A stretch of DNA of 8,775 nucleotides from Firmicutes bacterium CAG:460 (lineage in GTDB: Bacteria; Bacillota_I; Bacilli_A; RF39; UBA660): assembly GCA_000437355.1 (NCBI GenBank), contig FR899773.1:13468-22242 (forward strand), read 5' to 3'. This document shows, piece after piece, positions 1 through 6,038 of this stretch. The notes under the pieces are model-generated. The model was not told the DNA's origin and did not search any database. It saw only the letters and a program-made list of their open reading frames with translations. Position 1 is the first letter of the stretch. Every line of letters starts with the position of its first letter. Both the position numbers and the translations under genes were made by a program.

Positions 1-974
1 TTTTCATCTGTAGAAATTTCAATATGTGGATTTAATCTTTTAACTTCATATGCTAATTCTTCATAATTTTTAATTTCGTTTTTTTCTTCTTTTACTGGTT
101 CAGTTACTTCTGGAACTACTTTTTCTTCCTTATTTTCAATTTGTTCTACAGGTTCTGTAGTTTCAACTGGTTTCAAAGTATTTTCTACTACTTCTTCTTT
201 AATTTCTATTTTAGCATTAGTTTTTTCTAAACCATATCTTTTACAAAGTTCAGCAAATTCTTTTTGGCTCTTTTGAGCTTCAAAACCAAATACAACAATT
301 TTATCTCTAGTATCTCTAATAACTTTAGCTAATTTTTCCATAGCACTTGGTTCTAATGATAACTTACGATATGAAGTATCAATTGCATTTATAGCACTTA
401 GTAAATCATTTTTGTAAGTAACAACATCAAATGTTTTTAAAGATTCATCATATAAGGCTTTTTGTTCTTTATAAAATTCTTCTGCTTCACTCTTAGCTTT
501 TTTAGCATGATTTAGAGCGTAAGATAATTTAATAGTTTCACTAGTTCTTGTTACATCATCTAAACTATCATTTCTCTTGAGTTCTAATATTCTTCTTTCT
601 ACATCTTTTAGATTTTCTTTTCTTCCATTCAAAACTTCTTCAGCTTTTAACATGTTTTGAGACAAAGTAAATTTACCTCTCATATTTGTAAGAAGATTTT
701 GGAAATCATTAGCACCGATACTACTTCTAAAATAAGAATCATTATTTACTAATTCTTCAATACTATTTAAACTTTTAGTTACATCTTCAACAAAAGCACT
801 GATGTTTACACCTTCATTGGCTGTTTTTTCTAAAGCATTTAATTTATTTATAATATCGTTTAAATCAGTGTTTCCTATTTCACGAATGAAATTATCAGTA
901 TTTTTAATTACCAAACCATTTTCAACAAGTAATGCTGTGGTTTGTTCAATATTTTTTAATTCTTCTTCTGTCAT
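1..974 (-). CDS. Partial coiled-coil protein of unknown function (3' end missing)
   Basis: An open frame on the minus strand starts at ATG 974 and runs off the left edge after 324 codons without a stop. The start is supported by an AGAAGGGA Shine-Dalgarno about 10 bases upstream and by a promoter just before it. I do not recognise the family. The protein is almost entirely helical and charged, with no signal peptide or membrane segment, so it is probably cytoplasmic. Residues about 104-180 are rich in K/E/A/L with heptad-like spacing and look like a coiled coil. Residues about 257-300 form an acidic V/E/P/T linker with degenerate TEPV-like units. After the linker, YEELAYEVKRLNPHIEIS may begin a second domain that continues outside the window. 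The layout of helical bundle, acidic linker and further domain suggests a scaffold or structural protein, but that is inference only. Confidence 0.8.
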   Translation of the reverse strand, partial: MTEEELKNIEQTTALLVENGLVIKNTDNFIREIGNTDLNDIINKLNALEKTANEGVNISAFVEDVTKSLNSIEELVNNDSYFRSSIGANDFQNLLTNMRGKFTLSQNMLKAEEVLNGRKENLKDVERRILELKRNDSLDDVTRTSETIKLSYALNHAKKAKSEAEEFYKEQKALYDESLKTFDVVTYKNDLLSAINAIDTSYRKLSLEPSAMEKLAKVIRDTRDKIVVFGFEAQKSQKEFAELCKRYGLEKTNAKIEIKEEVVENTLKPVETTEPVEQIENKEEKVVPEVTEPVKEEKNEIKNYEELAYEVKRLNPHIEISTDE

Positions 975-999
975 AATTCATTTTCCCTTCTACTATTAG

Positions 1000-1026
1000 A
1001 TTATCACAAAATTGGATAAATTGCAA
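1000..1026 (-). promoter_or_regulatory. Putative promoter of the coiled-coil gene
   Basis: On the minus strand an extended -10, TGT-GATAAT (1008 to 1000), lies about 26 bases before the ATG at 974. A possible -35 TTGCAA (1026-1021) sits only 15 bases upstream of it. That spacing is short, so the extended -10 would have to do most of the work. The -35 begins two bases after the U-tract of the rpmF terminator. Confidence 0.45.
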
Positions 1027-1027
1027 G

Positions 1028-1055
1028 AAAAAAACGCAAGTGATACTCCACTTAC
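1028..1055 (-). terminator. Rho-independent terminator of the yqeG-rpmF operon
   Basis: Eleven bases after the rpmF stop, the minus strand reads GTAAGTG, a 6-base loop, CACTTGC (a 7-bp stem with one G-U pair), one G, then seven Ts. It closes the six-gene operon and separates it from the coiled-coil gene. Confidence 0.8.
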
Positions 1056-1065
1056 ATTAGTTTTC

Positions 1066-1254
1066 TTATTCTTCTTCTTTTGCAACGTTAATTACAGTTT
1101 TACCATTGTAATTTCCACATTTAGTACATGCTCTATGAGGTCTTAATGTTGCACCACATTTTTCACATTTAGTTAATGCTCCAACTTCTTTTTTTAAATG
1201 AGTTCTACGCATTCTTTTTTTTGTTTTACTTGTTCTTCTAAAAGGAACTGCCAT
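1066..1254 (-). CDS. rpmF: 50S ribosomal protein L32
   Basis: This 62-residue protein is the bacterial L32 of the large ribosomal subunit. The N-terminus MAVPFRRTSKTKKRMRR is the family signature: a basic tail that reaches into rRNA. Four cysteines, C30-x2-C33 and C43-x2-C46, form a complete zinc ribbon, so this is the zinc-binding paralogue and not the cysteine-free form some bacteria use under zinc limitation. The length is normal. The Shine-Dalgarno, within AAAGGTGGTGA, lies inside the last codons of the preceding yceD gene (K-G-G-E-stop) and the intergenic gap is only 2 bases. Translation is therefore probably coupled to yceD. It is the last gene of the operon, followed directly by a terminator. 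The yceD-rpmF pairing is widely conserved in bacteria. Confidence 0.97.
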   Translation of the reverse strand: MAVPFRRTSKTKKRMRRTHLKKEVGALTKCEKCGATLRPHRACTKCGNYNGKTVINVAKEEE

Positions 1255-1256
1255 TT

Positions 1257-1727
1257 TTATTCACCACCTTTAAATAATTCGTTTAATTTTTCGAATCTTG
1301 GATCAAGCCCATCATCTTCATTTTTACTATTTAATTCCCAACCTTGGCCACTTAAATGTGTCCCAGAGGCATTTGTATAACTAATAGGAACTTCCAATAC
1401 AATATTTTCCCATAAAAATTCAATTATATCAAGTATATTTTGATTTTTTTCAAAATATTTTGCATAATTTTCGTCATTTTCTTCTAAAATTTCATCAATT
1501 TGGATAGAAAATGGATATTTAACTTGCTCATTTGTTATAGCATCAGTTAAAAACATATTACCTTTTACATCTAAAATTATTGCTATTTCATCCGCAGCAT
1601 TATATTTAATAATACCATCAACTTTTACTTTATCTAATTTTTTTATACTTGTATTTTTATAAAAATCTTCAGGTATTACAAATTCTTCATTTATCTTAAC
1701 TGGTAATAAATTTAAATTAATTTTCAT
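1257..1727 (-). CDS. yceD: YceD/DUF177 family protein (YlbN-like), 23S rRNA accumulation factor
   Basis: This 156-residue acidic protein belongs to the DUF177 (YceD/YlbN) family. Its place directly before rpmF is the classical one. In the C-terminal third, a SGTHLSGQGWEL segment and a final DPRFEKLNELF match the family's conserved end. Work on E. coli and plant members links the family to 23S rRNA accumulation, so a role in 50S assembly is likely. The frame is open from an ATG at 1739, but I chose the ATG at 1727. GGAGG (1737-1733) sits 5 bases before it, and this ATG forms a 4-base ATGA overlap with the stop of the upstream gene. Starting at 1739 would place the Shine-Dalgarno inside the gene and leave no ribosome site upstream. 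Translational coupling to both neighbours is likely. Confidence 0.88.
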   Translation of the reverse strand: MKINLNLLPVKINEEFVIPEDFYKNTSIKKLDKVKVDGIIKYNAADEIAIILDVKGNMFLTDAITNEQVKYPFSIQIDEILEENDENYAKYFEKNQNILDIIEFLWENIVLEVPISYTNASGTHLSGQGWELNSKNEDDGLDPRFEKLNELFKGGE

Positions 1728-2716
1728 ACATTCCTCCATATATAAAGATAATTTTCTTTAAATTCTTTAATTATCTTTTTTGAAGACATATCTATTATAA
1801 TATGTTTTTTATTATTATTTAACTCTAAATTCATGTAATATAAATCATTTCCTAAATATAATGAATATGTATTATTATATCCTTCTAAATCAAAGGTATC
1901 ATTAAGTATTTTATTTGTTATAAATGAAAATATTTTAAGTTGTCCATCTTGTTTTATAACTATTCCAGCATCTGTTAAATTAACAATACTATATTCTTCT
2001 TTAATATAATTACTTAAAACTATTTTTAAAGCACTACTTATTTTATAGATGAGTTCTTTCCCATCTTTATTTATATAAATGTAATCCCCTAAGACATTTA
2101 TTATACTTATATCACCTTCACCATTTATAATACATTTATTTTCTTTAGTATCTAAATTATATTCATAAATGCCATCATTTTTTAAATAATATACCTTATT
2201 ATCACGAACTAAGACATTTTCATTTTTTAATTCATCCGTTATTAAAACAGTTTCTTCTTCATTAAACTTTTTATAACTTACTTTATTTAAAGCATTTATT
2301 ATTATGTAGTTATCACTTAAAGAGTAAATTTCTTTATTACTATAACTGCTATCTAATTCATAAAAGTAAAATTCATCTTTTTTACTATCATATCTAAGTT
2401 CATTAGTAGCATCAGAAAATAATACTAATTTGTTATCTTTTGTTATATAATCTTGAATATTATAAAAAGTTCTAACATTTAAATATTCTTCAGTTTCACC
2501 GATACCATATATTTTATAAATACCATCTTCATCTTTTAAAATGCCATAATAATCATACTTATCTGGATAATCATCATTTCTTCTTTCTTTAGTTACATTA
2601 TTATCATTCTTACTTTTTATGTAGCTAGATAATTTTCCTAATAAAAATACTGTATTTATTATTAATACTAAAGCAATACCTGCAATTATAAGTCTTTTTT
2701 TCTTTTCTGGTAACAT
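1724..2716 (-). CDS. Single-pass membrane-anchored protein, possibly a beta-propeller (unknown function)
   Basis: This 330-residue protein has no family I can name with confidence. The N-terminus MLPEKKKR is basic and is followed by a hydrophobic helix at residues about 9-29, so the rest should face outside the cell. After a charged linker (about 31-52) come many short beta-strand units with aromatic and turn residues, such as KDEDGIYKIYG, KNDGIYEYNLDTKENK and GDYIYINKDGKELIYKIS. This resembles the blades of a DUF5050-like or WD40-like propeller, but that is inference. Asn, Lys, Tyr and Ile are very frequent. The gene starts one base inside the mutL stop (TAATG), with AGGAGG 8 bases upstream contributed by the last MutL codons. 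It ends in an ATGA overlap with yceD. It is thus locked inside a ribosome/repair operon although it looks like a surface protein. No catalytic motif is visible. Confidence 0.8.
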   Translation of the reverse strand: MLPEKKKRLIIAGIALVLIINTVFLLGKLSSYIKSKNDNNVTKERRNDDYPDKYDYYGILKDEDGIYKIYGIGETEEYLNVRTFYNIQDYITKDNKLVLFSDATNELRYDSKKDEFYFYELDSSYSNKEIYSLSDNYIIINALNKVSYKKFNEEETVLITDELKNENVLVRDNKVYYLKNDGIYEYNLDTKENKCIINGEGDISIINVLGDYIYINKDGKELIYKISSALKIVLSNYIKEEYSIVNLTDAGIVIKQDGQLKIFSFITNKILNDTFDLEGYNNTYSLYLGNDLYYMNLELNNNKKHIIIDMSSKKIIKEFKENYLYIWRNV

Positions 2717-4467
2717 TATAATACCCTCCTAAACATTTTTTCTAATTCATAATTACTAAATTTCATAATTGATGGTCTGCCATGACAACAATTATATGGG
2801 TTATCACATTTTACTAAATCATTAAGTAGTTTTTCTATTTCCATCATACTTAAGTGTTCGTTTGCTTTAACGCTCATTTTACAACTGACCATTTTTGCTA
2901 AGCTATCTAAAAATTTATCTTTGTTAAAGTTTTTACTAGAATCTATTACTAAATCAATAATATATTTTAAATTATCTCCTTCATAGTTACTTTTTAACCA
3001 TGTGGGATGACTTTTTATAAGTACTGTATTTATACCGAACTCTTCAATTTTAAAACCAAGACTTTCTAATACTTCTTTTCTATCCATGAAAGCCATAAAA
3101 TCACTGGTTGAAAGTTCAAATTTCATTGGCACAATCATGTCTGTAACACTAACACTTTCTTCTTGAAACTTTTTCGTAATCATTTCATAATTTACTCTTT
3201 CATGGGCAGCATGTTGGTCTAAAATAAACATTCCATCTTCATTTTCAGCAATTATATAAGTACCATGTACTTGACCAACTGGATAAAGTTTTAAACTTTT
3301 AAATTCTTCATTTTTTATAATCTCAGTATTATCACTACCAATATCTAGAGATGTTTGAATGATCTCGGGAGCATCAACTTGAGTGGCAACAGCAGTATCA
3401 CTAGAAGTATCAGGAATTCTTACATCAATAAAATTATCTTTAATATTGTTTTTTTCTTCATCCATTATGGCATCTGGTATAAGTAAATTATTATATAAAA
3501 CTTTTTTAATATTTTGATAAATTAAATCTGTTAAAATATCCATCTTACTCATTTTAATATCTTGTTTGGTAGGATGAATATTTACATCAACTAAAGTTGG
3601 GTCTGTTTCAATATTTATAACTACAATTGGATAAAAACCTTCATGTTTATATGTGTTATAAGCATTATTTATAGCTCTATTTATTTCAATATTTTTAATA
3701 ATTCTACCATTTACAAAAGTATTAAAATGATTTCTATTTTTCTTTAATATACTTGGTTTAGAAACAAATCCTGAAACTACAAAATCATCAGATGCACATT
3801 TTAACTCTAACATGTTGCTTGAGACATTAAGACCATATATTTCATGAATTGTTTTAAGTAAATTATTACTTCCACTAGTTTTTACAATCACACGGTCATT
3901 GTTACTTAAACTAAAAGCAATATTAGGTTTAGATAATGCTAGCTTTTCTATAAAAGCTGTACAATTATTTAGTTCCGTCACTTCACTTTTTAAATATTTA
4001 AGACGTGCGGGAGTATTGTAAAAAAGATTAGTTACATGGATTTCAGTTCCTTTTCGCACCATTCCATCCCCAATACTTAGGGTTTCTCCTCCTTTTATAT
4101 GGACATGAGTACTACTTGTTCCATTACAAGTAATTAACTCAACTTCAGAAACACTGGCAATACTAGCTAAGGCTTCACCTCTAAACCCTAGAGTTTCAAT
4201 AAAATATAAGTCATCATCTTTATATATTTTACTTGTGGCATGTCTATAAAATGCAAGTGTTGCATCTTCTTTATCCATACCTATTCCATTATCTATAACA
4301 GATATTTCTTTTAAGCCCCCATCTTTTAGAATAACTTTGATATTTGTGCTTTCAGCATCAATAGCATTTTCAACTAATTCTTTTAAAACTGATGCACATT
4401 TTTCTACTACTTCACCAGCTGCTATTTTATTAGCAAGATTTTCACTCATTACTCGTATTTTAGTCAT
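2716..4467 (-). CDS. mutL: DNA mismatch repair protein MutL (endonuclease-type)
   Basis: MutL links mismatch recognition by MutS to strand incision and removal. This 583-residue protein is complete. The N-terminal GHKL ATPase shows KELVENAIDA (E30 as the general base, N34 binding Mg), DNGIG (59-63), TLGFRGEAL (92-100), LFYNTPARLK (148-157) and the HPTKQ lysine (K301). A polar linker spans about 335-395. The C-terminal domain has the metal-dependent nicking-endonuclease motif DQHAAHERVNYE (417-428), then SCKMSVKA, CCHGRP (560-565) and the terminal FRR (579-581). It should therefore nick DNA itself, as expected in a bacterium without MutH. Two conserved prolines are cysteine here (C24, C561). 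I chose ATG 4467 over an in-frame GTG at 4476 because that GTG is part of the GGTGA Shine-Dalgarno. It overlaps yqeH by 8 bases and the next gene by 1 base. No mutS is in the window. Confidence 0.97.
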   Translation of the reverse strand: MTKIRVMSENLANKIAAGEVVEKCASVLKELVENAIDAESTNIKVILKDGGLKEISVIDNGIGMDKEDATLAFYRHATSKIYKDDDLYFIETLGFRGEALASIASVSEVELITCNGTSSTHVHIKGGETLSIGDGMVRKGTEIHVTNLFYNTPARLKYLKSEVTELNNCTAFIEKLALSKPNIAFSLSNNDRVIVKTSGSNNLLKTIHEIYGLNVSSNMLELKCASDDFVVSGFVSKPSILKKNRNHFNTFVNGRIIKNIEINRAINNAYNTYKHEGFYPIVVINIETDPTLVDVNIHPTKQDIKMSKMDILTDLIYQNIKKVLYNNLLIPDAIMDEEKNNIKDNFIDVRIPDTSSDTAVATQVDAPEIIQTSLDIGSDNTEIIKNEEFKSLKLYPVGQVHGTYIIAENEDGMFILDQHAAHERVNYEMITKKFQEESVSVTDMIVPMKFELSTSDFMAFMDRKEVLESLGFKIEEFGINTVLIKSHPTWLKSNYEGDNLKYIIDLVIDSSKNFNKDKFLDSLAKMVSCKMSVKANEHLSMMEIEKLLNDLVKCDNPYNCCHGRPSIMKFSNYELEKMFRRVL

Positions 4468-4477
4468 TGTAATCACC
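4459..4477 (-). promoter_or_regulatory. Coupled stop/start and Shine-Dalgarno at yqeH/mutL
   Basis: The minus strand reads GGTGATTACAATGACTAAA. GGTGA pairs with the 3' half of the anti-Shine-Dalgarno and lies 5 bases from the mutL ATG. The yqeH stop TAA is inside ATGACTAA, an 8-base overlap. The same sequence encodes the yqeH tail G-D-Y-N-D-stop. The junction is almost identical to the one between yqeG and yqeH. Confidence 0.8.
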
Positions 4478-5374
4478 TACTATCGAAGCCCTTATTTCAT
4501 AATCTTTAGTATTTAAATTAATTACACTAGTTTTCTTAAAGTTTATAAACATAAGACCTTTTATAATAACATCACTATTACTTTCTACAATTATATTGCA
4601 AGAAACATTTTCTTGTTCTTTTCTTCTTTCTATTTTAGCATCACTACCAACATAAATAGTAAAATTAGTATCTTCTAAAATATTTAATTTTACATCATTA
4701 ATCATTAAATAATGCTTACTTGGAAATTGATATGTAATTGGTTTTATAATACTTTTAGGAATATTTTCACGATTTATTTTACTCATAAAACCTGGAGCAT
4801 CATAAATAACTGTATCTAAATATTCAATCTTCATTATCTCTTGAGTAGTATTTTCTCTTTTACTTACCGTTATACTACTTCCAGTTAGGGCATTTATTAA
4901 GCTACTTTTTCCGGCATTAGTAAACCCAACCATACAGACCTTTTTATTTAATAAACAAATATTTTTTATAATATTCATATTTAATTTAGTTTTACTACTG
5001 CAAATTATTATATCTTCTTTTATTTCATAAACATCTTTAATATTTTTAATTAATTTTTGATATTTTATATTTTTAGGAATAATATCTGATTTTGTTAACA
5101 CTAATACCTTTTGACATTTTATTTTTTTATAAGCCTTAATTACTTCTTTATCTAAATTAATAAAATCTATTAAAAACAATACATAACATTTAAGTTTATT
5201 TATTTTTTCAATCAAAGCATCATTATCAATAGATACCCCTTTGTTGGTTAGGATGTTATAGTTTTTTAATTTAAAACATCTTTCACATAACTTATTTTTA
5301 ATATCGGGAGTATACCCAACAGCATCTTTGTTTTTATCTTGAAGAGTAATTCCACAACCAATACATTTAGTCAT
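4460..5374 (-). CDS. yqeH: YqeH-like circularly permuted GTPase, 30S ribosome assembly
   Basis: YqeH GTPases are needed for assembly of the small ribosomal subunit. This 304-residue protein begins with the family's zinc finger (C4-x2-C7 and C30-x2-C33). The GTPase motifs then appear in permuted order: G4 TKSD (94-97), G5 SSK (126-128), G1 P-loop GFTNAGKSS (150-158), G2 threonines (176-177) and G3 DAPG (192-195). The N-terminus through CERCFKLKNYN is close to Bacillus YqeH. At 304 residues it is clearly shorter than the roughly 366 of Bacillus YqeH. The shortening is in the G1-G3 region and the C-terminal RNA-binding part, while all five G motifs remain. I chose ATG 5374 because the in-frame GTG codons upstream belong to the GTGGTGA ribosome site. 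It overlaps yqeG and mutL by 8 bases each. Confidence 0.92.
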   Translation of the reverse strand: MTKCIGCGITLQDKNKDAVGYTPDIKNKLCERCFKLKNYNILTNKGVSIDNDALIEKINKLKCYVLFLIDFINLDKEVIKAYKKIKCQKVLVLTKSDIIPKNIKYQKLIKNIKDVYEIKEDIIICSSKTKLNMNIIKNICLLNKKVCMVGFTNAGKSSLINALTGSSITVSKRENTTQEIMKIEYLDTVIYDAPGFMSKINRENIPKSIIKPITYQFPSKHYLMINDVKLNILEDTNFTIYVGSDAKIERRKEQENVSCNIIVESNSDVIIKGLMFINFKKTSVINLNTKDYEIRASIVGDYND

Positions 5375-5384
5375 AGTACTCACC
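5366..5384 (-). promoter_or_regulatory. Coupled stop/start and Shine-Dalgarno at yqeG/yqeH
   Basis: The minus strand reads GGTGAGTACTATGACTAAA. GGTGA is 5 bases before the yqeH ATG, and the yqeG stop lies inside ATGACTAA, giving an 8-base overlap. It encodes the yqeG tail G-E-Y-Y-D-stop. It matches the yqeH/mutL junction at 17 of 19 positions. Confidence 0.8.
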
Positions 5385-5888
5385 ACTTTTTAAGATGTTT
5401 TTCTTAGCTAATCTTTTTAAAACTATTTTTTCAAAAAAACGATTTATTCTAGTTGGTAATATTTCATTTTTAGCAACACGATTAACTAAGATACTAGTAA
5501 ATCCCATTCTGTTAGCTCCGAGAATATCTGTAAATAATTGGTCACCGATACATGCTACTTCATCAATCTTAAATTTGTATAAAGTAAGTATCTTTTTATA
5601 TTTCTTTTTAAATGGTTTTCTGCTACTAAAAGCAACATCAACATTTAGTTTTTCTTTAAATGGGCGAAGTCTATTTTTACCACTGTTAGATACAATTATT
5701 ACTTTAAAATCTTCTTCAAGGCGTGCAAATAATTCTTTCACCTTTTGGTCTGGAACATTTACTTTATAGGGAGCAATCGTATTATCTAAATCAAATAATA
5801 AACATTTAATGCCATTTTTCTTTAATTTTTTGTAATTTATAGTATAAATACTTTGGTCATATATATCAGGTATTAATAAATCAAACAT
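5367..5888 (-). CDS. yqeG: YqeG family HAD-IIIA phosphatase
   Basis: This 173-residue cytoplasmic HAD phosphatase is of the YqeG type. HAD motif I is FDLDNT, with nucleophile D33 and acid/base D35. Motif II is VSNS (S67), the motif III lysine lies in RKPFKK (about K91), and motif IV is GDQLFTD (115-121) with D116 and D121. The N-terminus with LIPD and the following spacing match Bacillus YqeG. The family is related to the phosphatidylglycerophosphate phosphatases of mitochondria (Gep4) and plants. Dephosphorylation of phosphatidylglycerophosphate is therefore a reasonable guess, but the true substrate cannot be read from the sequence. The start at 5888 has AAGGA 8 bases upstream and an extended -10 promoter about 24 bases upstream. 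It is the first gene of the operon, followed by yqeH with an 8-base overlap, as in many Firmicutes. Confidence 0.94.
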   Translation of the reverse strand: MFDLLIPDIYDQSIYTINYKKLKKNGIKCLLFDLDNTIAPYKVNVPDQKVKELFARLEEDFKVIIVSNSGKNRLRPFKEKLNVDVAFSSRKPFKKKYKKILTLYKFKIDEVACIGDQLFTDILGANRMGFTSILVNRVAKNEILPTRINRFFEKIVLKRLAKKNILKSGEYYD

Positions 5889-5911
5889 ATAATCATTCCT
5901 TTTCTTTAAAA

Positions 5912-5940
5912 ATTATATCATAAAATGAAAAGAAAATTAA
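5912..5940 (-). promoter_or_regulatory. Promoter of the yqeG-yqeH-mutL-yceD-rpmF operon
   Basis: On the minus strand there is a perfect extended -10, TGA-TATAAT (5920 to 5912). A weak -35 TTAATT (5940-5935) lies 17 bases upstream. The start would fall near 5905-5907, leaving a leader of under 20 bases that contains little beyond the Shine-Dalgarno. It lies downstream of the hairpin at 5950-6003, so the operon can be transcribed independently of that element. Confidence 0.7.
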
Positions 5941-5949
5941 GCCTAAATT

Positions 5950-6003
5950 AAAAGAAAAAGCAACAAGAAAGAAAACGACTTTGGCAAGCGCATTCTTGTT
6001 GCT
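5950..6003 (-). terminator. Terminator hairpin with 11-bp perfect stem
   Basis: The minus strand reads AGCAACAAGAA (6003-5993), a 23-base loop region, TTCTTGTTGCT (5969-5959), then TTTTCTTTT. The 11-bp stem is perfect and is followed by a U-rich tract, so it should terminate minus-strand transcription. Within the loop, CGCTT-GCCA-AAG-T-CG can form a small inner hairpin with one bulge. It could end the ASCH transcript after a 3' region of about 200 bases, or end the short transcript from the promoter at 6010-6038. On the plus strand no T-run follows the stem. Confidence 0.75.
5950..6003 (-). ncRNA. Possible very short RNA made from the 6010-6038 promoter
   Basis: The predicted start, about 7 bases after the -10, falls at or next to the first base of the hairpin. 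The transcript would be roughly 54 bases and would consist almost entirely of stem, loop and U-tail. The unpaired loop contains GCGCTTGCCAAAGTCG. I recognise no RNA family. The alternative is that this is only a terminator with an unrelated promoter beside it, so confidence is low. Confidence 0.3.
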
Positions 6004-6009
6004 ATATAC

Positions 6010-6038
6010 ATCATAACATATAAGTTTAACTTATGCAA
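6010..6038 (-). promoter_or_regulatory. Promoter in front of the hairpin
   Basis: The minus strand has -35 TTGCAT (6038-6033), a spacer of exactly 17 bases, and -10 TATGAT (6015-6010) preceded by TGT (extended -10). This is a good housekeeping-sigma match. No protein gene with a ribosome site follows before the hairpin. Confidence 0.65.
6020..6034. promoter_or_regulatory. 15-bp palindrome in the promoter spacer, likely operator
   Basis: The plus strand reads ATAAGTTTAACTTAT, two perfect 7-base arms around one central base. It fills most of the spacer and touches the -35 box, a classical position for a repressor site. The base composition makes AT-rich palindromes more likely by chance, and the regulator is unknown. 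Confidence 0.45.

Noticed and set aside
802..999. Plus-strand open frame of 65 codons
   Set aside because: It is antisense to the start of the coiled-coil gene, has no ribosome site, and its composition is that expected from reverse-complemented Lys/Glu codons.
1198..1380. Plus-strand open frame of 60 codons
   Set aside because: It is antisense across rpmF and yceD, with no ribosome site and no recognisable motif.
1724..1727. TGA read as tryptophan (Mycoplasma-type code)
   Set aside because: The TGA lies in an ATGA stop/start overlap with a ribosome site for the next gene. Tryptophans throughout the genes are TGG.
5395..5769. Plus-strand open frame of 124 codons
   Set aside because: It is an antisense shadow of yqeG, whose HAD motifs are unambiguous on the minus strand.
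5943..5993. Minus-strand frame for a 16-residue hydrophobic peptide (MRLPKSFSFLLLFLLI) in the hairpin transcript, like a small toxin
   Set aside because: There is no ribosome site, its ATG would be about 10 bases from the 5' end, and the hydrophobic part merely translates the stem and T-rich terminator tract. No antisense RNA is visible.
5889..6003. Riboswitch or T-box leader for the yqeG operon
   Set aside because: Only one simple hairpin is present. There is no T-box sequence, no conserved aptamer core and no alternative antiterminator pairing that I can see, and a promoter lies after the hairpin.
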